Below, piece by piece: positions 40,936 through 54,200 of a stretch of 64,000 bases of DNA. The DNA lies in NCBI GenBank assembly GCA_008933995.1, contig WARS01000071.1, forward strand, positions 4,928,652 to 4,992,651, written 5' to 3'. The stretch comes from Datnioides undecimradiatus. Lineage: Eukaryota > Chordata > Actinopteri > Lobotiformes > Datnioididae. The stretch's first letter is position 1. Every line of letters begins with the position of its first letter. The notes under the pieces were generated by a model, which was given only the letters and a program-made list of their open reading frames with translations, ran no database searches and was not told the DNA's origin. The position numbers and the translations under genes are program-made.

Positions 40936-41929
40936 TCTGAGTCTGGAGTTATTTCTTAATAATGTAGGTTACAAGTGTCTCATTTGCATGTTGTTTCCTG
41001 GATTAGTTGTGATTCATTTACTGGAATAGCTAAAAACTACGTGAAGCTGGGGGAAAAGTTTGAATTCAATTTTCATATGAGTGGGAGAATATTTGGAAAT
41101 TTCCCCACTGTGGGATAAGTAAAGTATTATCTTATTTTATCTGATCTTATGTCACAACCAAATGAGGTTCTTGTTTTGTGTGTGAGCTGTTTATTTAGAC
41201 TAAAATGAGGAGATGATGGAGAAAAGAACTTGACTGATGCACCAAAGTAAAGTGCCTTGCGGCACTGTTACACCTCATTAAGCAGTGCTGCTGGGTGTTT
41301 TAATCAGAAGGGTCATAAATTGCAAGGCTATTTACCCTATCAATAAAACAGTTTGAGCATGAGGTCCACGCCTTTGTTTCCAATGCACCTTAGATTTCTC
41401 ACACAGCTAAATGTTACATTAAACAGCAACACAAAGACATAGTGAGACAACAGAAAACATCTGCCTGTAGACAGGACAAGCAGGAAAAGTAAATATTGCA
41501 GTAACTGGTTGTACATTAACTGTGCTAACACTGCTGCTGCTGCTGCTGCCCGGGGATGAATTTCAGTTTTAAAGCAGCCACATGGGTTGCTGCAATATAT
41601 TGACTTTTTATGTGGCGGTGGAACATGCAATCACACTGCTCGCGAGTAATGACTCATGTTCTCATGGTGTGCGCTCCTCCTGTTAGACCATATCCTCACA
41701 CACTCTGCATGCAGTGTGCTTCCTGCTGCATGTTGGCCGCTGATCATTCCCTTCCTATTTACCTTATAAAGCATACAGAACATTGAGACAAATGCAAGTG
41801 AGTGAATGAATAAGGAAGTTGCACATTTCTTCAAGCTGAGTAATGCACACGTTTATTTATATAAAAAAACAATATATCAATAAATATACATGTGGTGCTT
41901 TAAATAGACATTTAAGCTAGATAATAATG
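40936..41929. other. Intergenic DNA between ankrd52 and rnf41
   Basis: AT-rich DNA without a recognisable exon. At 41085-41155 the sequence TTTCCCCACTGTGGGATAAG, then TAAAGTATTATCTTATTTTA, resembles the TATCT-rich 3' tail of a common teleost retroelement-type repeat (recognised from memory). A CTG/CAG run (GCTGCTGCTGCTGCTGC) lies at 41532-41549. Confidence 0.5.
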
Positions 41930-41945
41930 ATAGATAGATAGATAG
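41930..41945. repeat. (GATA)4 microsatellite
   Basis: Four TAGA/GATA units just upstream of the rnf41 promoter motifs. Confidence 0.85.
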
Positions 41946-41947
41946 TG

Positions 41948-41977
41948 ACCAATCATAAGGCATTACGTCATGACGTC
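41948..41977 (+). promoter_or_regulatory. rnf41 promoter: CCAATCA box and overlapping CRE-like sites
   Basis: CCAATCA at 41949-41955 is followed by TTACGTCATGACGTC (41963-41977), which contains TTACGTCA and TGACGTC back to back, close to the CREB/ATF site TGACGTCA. A strong donor, AA|GTAAGT, at 42112 suggests a non-coding first exon of rnf41 ending at 42111. The binding proteins are inferred from motifs. Confidence 0.5.
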
Positions 41978-43035
41978 CACACCCGCCTGCGTCTCGACGA
42001 CACTGAATTGTAGGATGTAGCACAGGACGTGGCTAGCGAGCTACCAGTTACATTAGAACGTCCGAAAATATACAAATATAGTGATTGGGATCTGTTTTAC
42101 TACACTTCCAAGTAAGTATATCAGTCAGCTGTAGTGTTTTCTTCCACTGTGGCTGATGGTAAGCGGCCATGTGTCGGTTTAGTTTTGCCCAGACTGCGGT
42201 TTGTCTCGTTAGCTCGATGGCTAACATCCAGGGGAAACCAACGGTGCTGTAGACGGTAGTTGGTTGCGCGCTAATTAGCAACTTTTAGCTACGTTTAATT
42301 AATGACGAGCAGACTACGGTGACATTTGAGCTCAGGCTTTGGGTTATGTATTGAGGGTGGCTCCAGATCAACTCGCGAAGAATCCAGTGGTATTGCGATT
42401 TATTGTGACTTTCACAACGGCATAGCATCGTACACGTAGCTAATGTTAGCACAGGGTGTTAGCTTGATTGCAAGGCATGCTGAGTGCGATGGGAGGAAAG
42501 GGATCTGTAAATCGCCTCCAGACTGGTATGTGCTGCTTTTCGCTGAAATTAGGTCAACCACCAGTCAGCTGGGACAACAGGATGCGCTCTTCAGATGTTG
42601 GTGCCCGGTTGATGCAGTGTCACAGGTCGATGATAATGTCAGAAAACCATCCAACGTTACGGATCAAGGACGTCGCTTTTGAGCTTTCGGATGCGAGCGA
42701 TGGGGCTGCGTGCTCAAATGTCTCGAGTCACTGTAACATTGCATTCTGTTGATGATAATAATACAAGACGTGGTGATGAAATACCGTTACTGCATACGTT
42801 TTTACCCCGAAGAGAGTCAAATAAACGAGTGCAGTTTGTGTGATTATGACGACGAAGCTTCAGAAATCGCCGATCTCTCAGCCATTTAAATATGTCTGTA
42901 GATCAGCTCCATTGATGTTACATTTAAAGTGTGGGGTCATATTACATATTATGACTAGACTCGATTTAACCATCAGCTTGACAGTAATATTTTAAAAACT
43001 AACTAACCAGTGTGAATATTTTAATATTTCTGCAG

Positions 43036-43137
43036 GGACTGTCTGTGTCTCTCCAGCCAGACATATTATTTCTGCCATGACAGATCAGCACTCCATCAAG
43101 AGCTGAATGGGAGCATTTGAGGCCTTTTGTGAGTGAG
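43036..43137 (+). other. Non-coding 5' UTR exon of rnf41 with two tandem upstream ORFs
   Basis: Acceptor TTTCTGCAG ends at 43035 and donor GTAAGC starts at 43138; the next acceptor, TTTCACTCAG, ends at 43240, leaving 26 nt of leader before the ATG. Inside are two 9-codon ORFs: ATG 43077 to TGA 43104-43106, and ATG 43107 to TGA 43134-43136. The stop of the first directly abuts the start of the second. Exon status is inferred from the splice sites and position. Confidence 0.6.
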
Positions 43138-43266
43138 GTAAGCCGTGTGTATTTATATGTATGTGTGAATTATCTGCAGTCATGTATTGATGCAGTTGCT
43201 TTGTCTACAAACCTAATTTGCTCGGTTGCCTTTCACTCAGGAGGTTGTGGGTCCCAGTAATGTACC

Positions 43267-44994
43267 ATGGGGTACGACGTTACAAGGTTCCAAGGGGAGG
43301 TGGACGAAGACCTGCTGTGTCCTATATGTAGTGGAGTGCTCGAAGAACCAGTGCAGGCAAGTTCCTGTTTGAAAGATAACCGACCCTTTAACGTAAATGT
43401 GTGTTTCAAATTTAACTTTTTTTTTTTTTTTTTTTTTTGCGTTCCCGTGTTCTCATTTTTCATTTCAGGCTCCACACTGTGAGCATGCCTTCTGCAATGC
43501 CTGCATAACGCAGTGGTTTGCCCAGCAGCAGATTTGCCCAGTTGACCGCACAGTAGTGACGCTAGCTCACCTCCGGCCCGTGCCCCGCATCATGCGCAAC
43601 ATGCTGTCCAAGCTTCAGATCAGCTGTGACAATGCCGGTTTTGGCTGTACGGCCACGCTGCGGCTGGACCAGTTGCAGTCGCACCTCAAGGACTGTGAGC
43701 ACAACCCCAAAAGGCCTGTCAACTGTGAGGAGGGATGTGGGTGAGTGGCTTCCATTTGGCAGAAAACACACACTGCGCCGTAATTGCTGGGTGCAGTGAT
43801 TCTGATTTTCTCATCCCACTGTAGAACCAGCACCTGTGCTCACAAGTGTTAAGTGATGTACCTAATCAGTGCGCAACCGTTGCCCAACCAAAATGAATAA
43901 TAACAATCCTCATCAACTATTTTAGCCGTAAGCTTAAGCTGAGCTGCCAAAATGTATGTCTTACCATGTCGTTGTATGAATTAAACATTCTTTTTCCTCT
44001 CTCTTGCACTCTTGCAGGCTTGAGATGCCCAAAGATGAGCTGCCCAACCACAACTGCATCAAACACTTGCGAAGCGTCGTCCAGCAACAACAGACAAAGA
44101 TTTCGGACCTGGAGAAAACCGTGGCAGAGCATAAACACCAGTTGGGAGAACAAGTAAGACCATTTGGCTGTTAGTTGTTATGTGAGCCAAGTCCTGAATG
44201 CTATTGTTCGCAAATGTCTGTGGAACGGGTTTTCGAAATGTCCAAGAGCGTATTTCCTTTCCATAGCAACCACCTTATATTGACAGAGCCTTCTACTAAA
44301 TAGTTACTAAAATTCAATAAAACTGGTATGAATGCTTTCTTTTGTATATGTCTTGTTTAATATTTGTATGCCGTTCACGTTTTGTGAAATCAATCCCTGA
44401 AGATGATGCTTTCAATTTACAGAAACGGGACGTTCAGCTGCTAAAGGCCTACATGAGAGCAATCCGCAGTGCTAACCCCAACCTGCAAAACCTCGAGGAG
44501 AGCATCGAGTACAATGAGATCTTGGAGTGAGTCGGAAAATTAATCTTCTCCGCTTCCTGGTACTCTGGTGTCGGCTTTGTCGGGGAGCTGCGGCTCAGAG
44601 GCTAATTTTATTGTGGTTTTCACTTTATCTTATCTTCAGGTGGGTAAACTCCATGAAGCCTGCCAGGGTGACACGCTGGGGTGGCATGATCTCCACTCCT
44701 GACGCCGTGCTCCAGGCAGTCATCAAGCGCTCCCTCATCGACAGCTGCTGTCCTCTCTCAATTGTGAACGACCTGATCGAGAACGCCCACGAGCGTAACT
44801 GGCCGCAGGGACTGGCCACGCTCGAGACACGGCAGATGAACAGGCGCTACTATGAGAACTACGTTGCCAAGCGTATCCCTGGCAAGCAGGCAGTGGTGGT
44901 GATGGCCTGTGAGAATCAGCATATGGGGGAAGATATGATCCTGGAGCCTGGCCTGGTCATGATCTTTGCGCACGGAGTGGAGGAGATCTTATAA
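43267..44994 (+). CDS. rnf41: E3 ubiquitin ligase RNF41 (Nrdp1/FLRF)
   Basis: RING E3 ligase that ubiquitinates ErbB3 and other receptors, parkin and MyD88 in mammals. Exons: 43267-43356, 43469-43740, 44018-44153, 44423-44526, 44640-44994 (TAA 44992-44994), in frame, 318 aa; human RNF41 is 317. The RING is at 18-56: Cys18, Cys21, Cys34, His36, Cys39, Cys42, Cys53 and Asp56, the C3HC3D form of this protein. Next come a TRAF-like zinc-finger region (about 78-135, CGLEMPKDELPNH), a coiled coil (about 138-180) and the USP8-binding C-terminal domain ending FAHGVEEIL. The intron that splits the RING uses a GC donor (CAG|GCAAGT at 43357). The start MGYDVTRFQG matches the family and has A at -3 and G at +4. 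Confidence 0.98.
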
Positions 44995-46230
44995 CTGTAC
45001 AGTTAGCTGAGCTCATCCAGAGACAAGTGGGGACGTTCTGCTTGGGGTTTTGCTGTGACAAGTAGGTTTCCCCCCCCCTGCCGGAGTGAAACCTTCTGAG
45101 TAAATCTGGCTTATTTAAAATAAAATCTTATAAATGGCTCACTCCTAAGCTTGATACCTATGCCTTAAAGTAAGGACAAATATGTGAACCTGTCAAATAG
45201 CAACTTAATCTGACTGATATCCAAGATAAAAGGTAAGATGTGATGTTTACAAGGTTTATATTGGTGCATTATATGATCTGATTGTTCTGCTCCATGTCCT
45301 AATCTAGTAATAAGCTTGAACCCCCATTTAATGTCCACAGTTGTATAAATGCTTGTAAATACAAATACTATATTGAATTCTAAATGTCATTCTCTTATTC
45401 CTCCCACTGTATTTAGATTGTGACTTTAGTTTATCTCAGTTCTGTTTCGTCAGCCTGTGTTACTGTCTGCAGGGACGTTGACGCGAAAGCTTCCCCGCGT
45501 GCTTGCTTTAGTGTTTAGTTTCCAGTGAATATCTCACAAGGCATTGTGCTTCTCAGTTTAGATCGTTTAAACCTTCTGTGCCATTTGTTTTATTTATTGT
45601 GTTGCCTTTCACACAGACATGCTTGAAGATGTTACCATTTGATGTATGGAGAATTGCCTTTTTCGGTGCATTTGAAGTTTATTGCAGGAAGAAAAATTGA
45701 TTTTTGTGTTTTGTTTGTTGCCTCAGATGTGTGTGTGTGTGTGTGTGTGTGTACATATATATATATATATATATATAGTCTGAATGTTGGGTCCAGTTAA
45801 GTGTTAAATTTGAAGTTTAACATTTGGGATTTAACTATGTATAATGAGTTTTATTTCTCAAATCATAACGGGTCACTTGATATTTGAGATGATCCTTAAG
45901 TCTTTTTCTGATGATTGAAATATAGACATTGATCCTCTCATTCTTCACGGTTAGCAAACATCTGTTCACTGACATTTCACTACAAACCATAGCCTGAGGA
46001 TTGTAAAAATATTTGTAAAGTCACAGTTATGGCTTTTGAGAGGTAAATGTTTCACCATTAGTCACTGTAGTAAGACAAACAAGACTTCAGACGTCTGCTA
46101 TAAAAGCCCACACAAGTGCAGTAAACAGAGGAGTTTGGATTGTGCCCTCAATTATTTTCCCTGTCAGTGTTTTTCTTTGTTTTGTGTCTGTTATGTACCG
46201 TGTTGTACAGACAAAGTAATAAAAAATGTC
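44995..46230 (+). other. 3' UTR of rnf41
   Basis: Non-coding, with AATAAA at 45119-45124 and 46218-46223. A compound (GT)n then (AT)n microsatellite occupies 45728-45777. Confidence 0.6.
45728..45777. repeat. Compound (GT)n(AT)n microsatellite
   Basis: About twelve GT units, then ACAT and about ten AT units, within the rnf41 3' UTR. Confidence 0.9.
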
Positions 46231-47940
46231 AAACCTCATCTCAAAGGAATGTATTTTCTCACTGGGATAACAGGATTTTATATTTAGCGTTTTAATTAGG
46301 AAAAAATGCAGTTCCTTATTTTACCACACCATGTCATCAGAGATCTGCAGGGAGGCACATTTCTTAAGGGCACATCGGCTTAATGCATTATGCGAAAGCT
46401 TTGAATCCAGGGAAGTGGAATGTGAAATGCTGTTGATCCAGGTTAAGGAAATGAAGAGGAAAGTTTAACCGCAAAACTCAGAGGGAGGAAGGTCTGACTG
46501 CTCTGACCTGACTCACTCTTTATTTCTCTGTCTGACCCAGACACCCACATGCTTTCCATGTCTGTTATCCTCTCCTGCCTGCCTCATCCTCATTGTGGAG
46601 CCTAATCCCTTACCATTGTGGTCACTGGAATGTGAAATCATGTGCTTTACCAAATACTGAGGCTCTGTTATTGTCTACACACGTTATGCGATGTGGTTGG
46701 TTTCCACGAGGTGTTAAGCAGTACACATATTAAACGACATGTTAAGTAGACTTTAACCCACAATATGTCTACAAATGTGTTTCAGTGGCCTTAAAATGTT
46801 TTAGTAAACGACTAATTCGTGAAAAACGAGCAGCACAGAATGTACAGTGCGAGTACTTTGTAAAAGTACACATTGTAAAAATACATCTTGTGTTTATGTA
46901 AAAGCACTTTTTTTCACATACTTGAAGTCTAAAAGTAAAAATACAAAATAAAAAAGAGAAGTAATGGTTGTTTTACTTAATAATGAGTTTAAACTTTTTA
47001 TTGGATAGTTTAATTTATTAAAATTAATTAAAGTAAAACGTGTAAAGTTGCAAATAGTGGAAATATTAATTAAAGTATAACTATTTCAATTATTTCTATC
47101 TCTGTTTTAGGACAGTATTATGGTTACTCCACCTTGTTATAAAACAGTAAATAAGTGCTCCTTCGTGATTGGCTGCTCACACTCATCCTCAAACATAGTC
47201 CCATGATTATTAATCACGAACTAGATCAATGCGCAGTTCACAGTGCAGGTAACCATAGCAACAACGTTATCTGCTGACTCCTGGTTAAGCAAACTCCTGG
47301 TTGAAAAGCTAACTTATTCAGCTTAGGGGGAAGAAAATGAATATTAATATTCGTTTCTTTTGTTCAGCTGGCTGCTAACCATCAAAAACAAAAATATACG
47401 TAGAAATTTACGAAATGATGGAGGACATAGTGATGTGTCTTCCGCCAAATTGGGACTACTGGCCCTATAGTTAGCTAAATTTCAAGAGCTCTTCGGAAAG
47501 TAAGCTACCATTTTATCTTTGCGAGGCTTATGGTTTAATTTTCATTGAAATCATTGTCTAATTTGTTAAATTATATTCGGAAGTGTCATTTAAGAGTAAT
47601 TGTGTTTATTATTATGGTAAATATCAGGGGTTTAGCTTGTAGCATGCTATCCCAAAATCATATAGCCTAGCATACCGTAGGACATCTATTGAGCATGTAT
47701 GTCCTTTATCGTAAAACAAAGAAATTGTTTTTTGTAACTGAGTTAGGTCTATCTTGTATTCTAGTGCTACATGCCTTTCATGGAAGTTACTACTTGTACT
47801 CAAATACACTTTCAGGTTCCATATGTTGTCCAATGTTAATGGAGCTAGTACAATATTAAAGGCATTAAAGCATGAGCATTGAGTGCCTTATAGAGACATG
47901 CATGATAATTGCACTGTGACGGGTTACAGCTGCGTTACAA
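46231..47940. other. Intergenic DNA between rnf41 and dgka
   Basis: AT-rich, no recognisable exon on either strand. The stretch 46920-47110 is especially rich in AATTAA/AAAGTA repeats. Nothing else is supported. Confidence 0.5.
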
Positions 47941-47969
47941 CTTTGCAGATGCATGCACGCCGGTGTAAC

Positions 47970-48213
47970 GCGTTTGCATTGGTTAGCAGAGAGGGCGCAG
48001 AGCAGCTGAGGCGGTGCTTGACAGGAGAGATCCGCTCACTCAGTCTGTGCTCGGCATTGGTTCACTGTCTGCTTCCACTCCGCCGACCTGCACCAAGACC
48101 CGTTCAAAGTTAACGGCCACTTCGCTTCGCATCTGACAGCAGGATTTTGACCGGCCGCCGAGCTGCACCACCGCGATTTCAGCAAACACTTACAACGGAG
48201 TGGCGACACGAAG
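47970..48213 (+). other. Probable promoter and non-coding first exon of dgka
   Basis: GC-rich segment with an inverted CCAAT box (CATTGGTTAG near 47978) and a good donor, AAG|GTAAAT, at 48214. The first coding exon of dgka starts only at 54852 and carries just 28 nt of leader, so an upstream exon is needed; this is the best candidate. The start site is not determined. Confidence 0.4.
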
Positions 48214-51200
48214 GTAAATGACTCCCAAAAACAAAACAGTAAGAGGTCCGGACTGTGCGCAATGATTGAAGTTTCAGTGCAGCTCTGAACGACGTTTAGC
48301 TGCAGAAAAACGACAAACACGGAGCGGTAACGTTGGCGTCTTTTTGTTGTCAAGAATTACACGCGAAATCCTACGTCGCGCATCTGGTGATTGACGCCTC
48401 TCAGCTCTGTGCACGCTTTTACTGTATTTTGTTTCATTTCATCTTGCTGTTTAAATGGGAAAGTCGTGTGTTAATAACAGAGTCATTCCCCCGGCCGAAA
48501 CAAACAATAAGGCGGACACATTGCATTTTATCGCACGGTCCGCTGCCTGCCTTTTTAAATTTCATAAACATGCATCTTTTCAGTTCCCTTTACAATGTGT
48601 CATGACTGTTAATGTCAGGCTGCTTAAGTTACAAGCAGGAGAACCCTTCTCTCAGGCTATTTAGAGAATTGAGCAATTCATCTGTCAGACTAGAGGCCGG
48701 TGAGCATTCAGGGGTATTTGAAGTCTTTGAGAGAGTATCTTAATGTTTTAAGATACCATGGTGTAAAGAGCCCCACTATTCTGTTTTTTTTTGTTTTTTA
48801 AACTTACTAACGTATTTCTACAACTTGGTCCATCTCTGGCACATTGCACAGATCAATTTAAAGTGTTACTAACCCCCTCTTTGACAGGATCTAATCTGGG
48901 TGGCCCAATCTGAGATTACACTTGTTGCAGGCTATGATGGTATAACACCAGAGACGGTGAGATATCAGTCAGAACAGGCATAGAAATCGCAGAAGGTCTT
49001 AATTGTGTATTTGATTTTTTCAGTAGTGTAGTAAGTATACGACGTTGGGTGTTGTTCATGTTTTACCCAGAGCTCCCCTTTCACTGTCATTTGATGGCAA
49101 TTGGTGAACGTGACTTCCCGCTCTGATGCTAAATGGAAAAACAAAACAGACTGGAAAGTCTTCGTACTTTGTCCAGTCTGCGTTTTTCTCTTTTTGCCAG
49201 AGCCACTTTATTTCCGAGTGACGCTCTCCTGGTGCGGCCGTGTGTTCATTCTCAGCATGTTGTCTCAATAACTGGGGAGCCTCGGTGGTATTTATCTGTT
49301 TCTAACTGCAAGAGAGTTTTCAGGCACAGGCAATCAATACAATCAATACTGTAGTCAGGTCAATTGGCCCATTGTTAATGTTTACATCAGGAGCTAGAGG
49401 CTGTAAATGAACTAGAATTGAGCCCATTTTGTGAACACTGGTTTTGTTTATAACTGTTAGCACTTGCTATATTACAGCACTAGCATGATCAGACAAATGG
49501 CATACAGGCCTTTTGTTTACAGACTATTTCACTTCTCTAAATACAGTAGCTGTATCTTCCATTTAGCCTTCACTTCCTTCATTATATCATCAAGTTTGCC
49601 TGGATCCTGTATTAATAACTATGATTTTAAACCGTTGGGCTTTCATACATCAACTGCCTAAAGTCAACACTTTATTATTGCATCATGGATGTGGTTGGAA
49701 TTTGCCTTTTGAAGTCTCAAATGTTGTAACGTCTTTCATAATTTATGGCGTCGTCTCTCCTGCCTAAGCTCACCCATTCATGTTTAGAAAGTGATTCACG
49801 TGAGCAAATATAATCAAATTTATTGACACCGGATCCCTGAGTTACTGACGCTATGGTGGAGAATACTACATGATTGCTTTTTAGACTGAATCGTTTACAA
49901 ATGGGGCATTTAATGTTTCGTTTTCAGTTGTGCACAGATCTGTGGGCGAACCAGGCGAGACTCCCTGATACGTGCAAGCACTTACACATAAAAGCAATGT
50001 GGCTGCTCTATGACAGCATGCACCCTCGCAAGTCTGGGCAGGTTCAGTTTTTTTTTCAGTGGTGGCGTGGTGTTCTACAAAGCTGCCTCCACGCAAAAAA
50101 AAAAAAAAAAGCTATTATGTAAGTCACATTCAAGTCTGAACTCTGAGTGATGGGCAGTCCTCACTTTGAAGCCGGGGAGCGAGCAGAGCCTCGCCTACAT
50201 TTTCCAAGAAATCTGTGATTCATGCTGTGGTGAAAGTCTTTTGTTTTTTGTTTTTTTTGTTGTTTTTCTCTTTCCTGTTTTTGTCTGATTCCGCAGTCCA
50301 TATTTACTCAAGTGTTCAAGTTCTCTAGTATCTTTACTAACTAAAGCCTGCTGTAGTTTGCATACCACTCAATTCTTCAATTGTTACCATACAGAAGTAG
50401 ACCGGGGGAAGCCCCTAACAGTAATGTTCAGCCGTGATCTTGCCTCTGTGTTATTAACTATTATAATCGGCAGATTTTAAAAGCACCTATTGATGCTTTA
50501 CATTCTTTAGTAGAGGGAATATATCATCTATATATTTGCCTGCATGCTTTAAATAGATTCAACAACCTATTTGTCAGTACACAGTACAGCGATGTGTACT
50601 ACGCTGAGACATATAGTGGAAGTAGTGGTTAGGGGCTGTAGCTCTAGGGATACATAAAAGTGAAGAAGTGGCTCTTTTCTCTGGTTCCACTAAGTCAAAT
50701 ATCACTGCTGGTTTGTAACTTCAGGCTCGGCATGCCTAGTGACCCATGAGCAAACAGTAAAGGAGTATTCCCCTGTTCATGCAATGAGTCACGGTAGCAT
50801 CTACATGTAGAATGCAATTTCGAGCGTGGCCTCTGGTTGTGAAGGCCAAACGAGGCTCATGGTGTGGGAGGAGGTAGAGCTGCAGGGGGAAGACTCACTG
50901 CCACTGACTGGGCTCCCCCTTCACTGAGCTGGCTGCCTCCCTCTCCTCCTACCAGTTAGTCACCCGTGGCAGCACTCTGACGGAGAGCAGCTGATGGAGG
51001 GAAACACTTTCCATAGCAACCAAGCATGTCTGTCCTCCCCCTTCTGCTAACCTGATGCAATCTGTACACACTTCAGTGGAGAGAATTGTAGTTTCAGGAG
51101 AAAAGCAAATACCCAATATGAGATGTCAGCTTCACGTTCAGAGAAGCTACGCAGTGTTTTCCAACCACAGAATGATGGAGTCAATGGCTTGCACCCTGCA

Positions 51201-54200
51201 AGTGTTGCAAAACAGCAGATTTCCTTGACACAAGGCGTGGGCGTTATGACAGCTTGCACAAACATTAGCCTGAATGGAAAAAGGTCATCCCCAAGTGTAC
51301 CGTAAAGAGAATGCTGTATGGTTGTTTTTTTATTGAGACGTTAAGGGCTCATAATTAAATACGCTGTATAATAATAAGCTGTACCGTCCGGTCTAGCTCT
51401 TCAGTTATTTCACTGTGTGAATTTTTAGAAAGCTGTGGCTTTGGTGTTTTTCATTTCAGTGGTCAGAAGTACAGGCTTCTGAACAGACGGTTTTTTAGAG
51501 GTTTATGGGGGAGTAGATGTTGCTTTCACAAGCTGTTGCTACTTGAAGAACCACTTTAGCGTTTAAATAGTTCTTTACTGCTATTTGAAGAACCACTAGT
51601 GTCCCCACATAAGGCCAGGGGGGTCGTTTCTCCTCTGCATTTCAGCTCAGAACATGTGCTGCGCCATTTGTTTTGTTCTGATTACACGGAGCAACATTTT
51701 GCTCAAACAGAATTATACCTCAGACTGTAAATCGCGCCGAATGATGGCTGAACGATGCGACTCCCGTTGGCCCACATTTAAATCTTTCTCATGTCTACAC
51801 AACAGCATCTCTACCACATAAATGTTTCTATAAAGCAACGTAAACAGTTCCCTCATAAACCATCTACCATTTAACGTCAACTCAACGGTGTGACCTTATC
51901 GAGAGCCACCCCAGAAGCAGTTAGTCACATGGGCTGTAATAAGTCTTAGCAAGCTGCAGACATTCCTCAAACCTCCTGAAATGGTTATACTTGCCCCAGT
52001 AGGCTCATTTAGGTGGTGCCATTGTTTTAAAAAACGTCTACCCCATGGTTGAGAGTGCTGACAACCGCCTTGGTACACATCATGCTATACGTACATGCTC
52101 CCCTTAGTGCAGGGAATGCCTCTATCGCTGCTCCGTGTTGTGACTGGTCCTGATTCCCACTCCACATTGTGCTTGCAAATCATTATCTAATCAGGAAGTG
52201 AGGAATCAGATTACTCCGACAGGCTTGCGATCTCGTTGAACTAGGCAATAATGGTGATGATACTCAGTTGGTAAAGAGGCCAGATGGACGGGATGCTGCT
52301 TGTGACATCACGCTCCTCTGGAAAGCATAAAAACACAGATGAGAAATGACACCCGGAGGAGTCGAGTCTAAAATAAGAGGTGTATTTTTAGTTTATTTAT
52401 TTATTTATAAAGCTGTGTTTGAAGATGGAGTGAGGAGCACATTTTTGGAGTAAACGGTTTCGGGCTGTTATCAGGTGGGCCGAAGCAGATGGCTCTCCAT
52501 GATTCTTTGTTGTGTCACTTCGCTGTCGATGTCAGATCTGGTCCGGCTGATTGGCTGCATAAACAGACCTGCTAAGCGAAGCTGCTGACCTTTTTAGGGA
52601 ATTGGGTGGGGACAGTGGGAACCTTTCAGAGTCCAAGCACAGTAAATGGACCCAAATCACGTGTAAAGAGTGGGTGTTATTTCAGATTATTTCATTTCTT
52701 CCTCCCAGTGCGTTCATTGTCCAGCCATTCATTGCACGCTGATTTTCTGTTCGGCGCGGGCAGCCGCGACTGAATACCTGCGCTGGCCGCACTTTAATGT
52801 GTGATAACACCTGCAGACAACAGTGTGAACAACACATTTACAGTGAGGTCTTTCATCAGCGTGGACTAAAAACCACCCCGCTCTGCTATTCGCTTAAGTT
52901 TTGTATTTGTGTAATTGATGATAAAATGGTGTTGATATCAGACATGGTATCAGCTCTGGATTGGCCCGACTGTGTATTTAACTCTTCAAACCTGTTACAC
53001 CAGGTTCAGTATATTTATCTTATTCCGTTTAAAACTCTTAGTAAAAATCACGTTGTTAACAGGGGCATTGCATTGGATACTTGGTTTTAAGCCAACAGGC
53101 TGCTCTTAAAGGGCCGTACTAATGGTACCCTTTTTTAGTTTCAGCTCCCGAAGCACACATCATCACTAGCAAAGCACTCCGTGTAGTTTCTCATTCTGAA
53201 TATGCTTTTCCTGCTTCACATTCAATCCTTCCTTGGCCGTTTATTTCCATACTCATTGTAGAATCAATTAGCGCAGTATTTAAACTTCCGTGACGGTAGT
53301 GAGACGATTGTGTTTATTGTTTTCAGAGGTCCATTATCGCTGCATGGCGATGCTGGTGAAGTGCCGATTGATTCTCCACATTGCATGGTAACGTTATCCA
53401 AACAAGACCTGGGTGCGCAGCTGGCTCACCTGCTAGAGCCCCTACCGTGTATCCCTCTCCATGTTTACCATGTGTCCCTCTCTCCCTAACCGCCAAAATG
53501 CCAGAAAAAGAAAAACGAATGTGTGCCTGTGATATATTACAAAAGTCAGACACATTTCAGGATTAATACAGTTAAAAAATATGAAACTTTACAGCTTGGA
53601 ATGTAAACATAATAAACTGGTCACACCAGACCAAGTAAGACGTTAGTAACAACCCCTCTAAAAGTATTAAAAAGAGCTAGTGTGCATTTTATTTCTTATG
53701 AAGTCATTATTTTATCTGTGAATGGGAGCTGAACCAAGCTGTTTCTTGGTCCTCATCAGGACAGACCTGCCTGGAAATATCCTGACTAAAACGAGGGCTA
53801 TACGTATTGATTAAAAACTGCATTAGGCATTCGAAAAATTCTGCATCGATCTGTTTCCTTTACTTCCTCTTGCAGCAACTTTGACGCATCTCGAGCAGCA
53901 TCATCAGGAACAGGATGTCGGGATGGCAGCTTTCTCCCCTCCATTAAATAGTTCCTCCTCGTTCTTCAATGATTAATGAACTATACATTTGTTTGTTTGT
54001 TTCCCCGTCATTACGTCATCTCCCCTCCATTATGGGTGACAGCATGTTTGCCTCTGATGAAAGCGCTAATAACAAACCCATCAAATGTTGCATCCAGAGT
54101 TCATGCGTCTGACTTCAGACAACGTGCTGGGCCAGTTTTCATCGCGATCACAACCTCCTTTTCTGTGTCAAACTTAAATTTCATGCCTGCTTTCGGCCTC

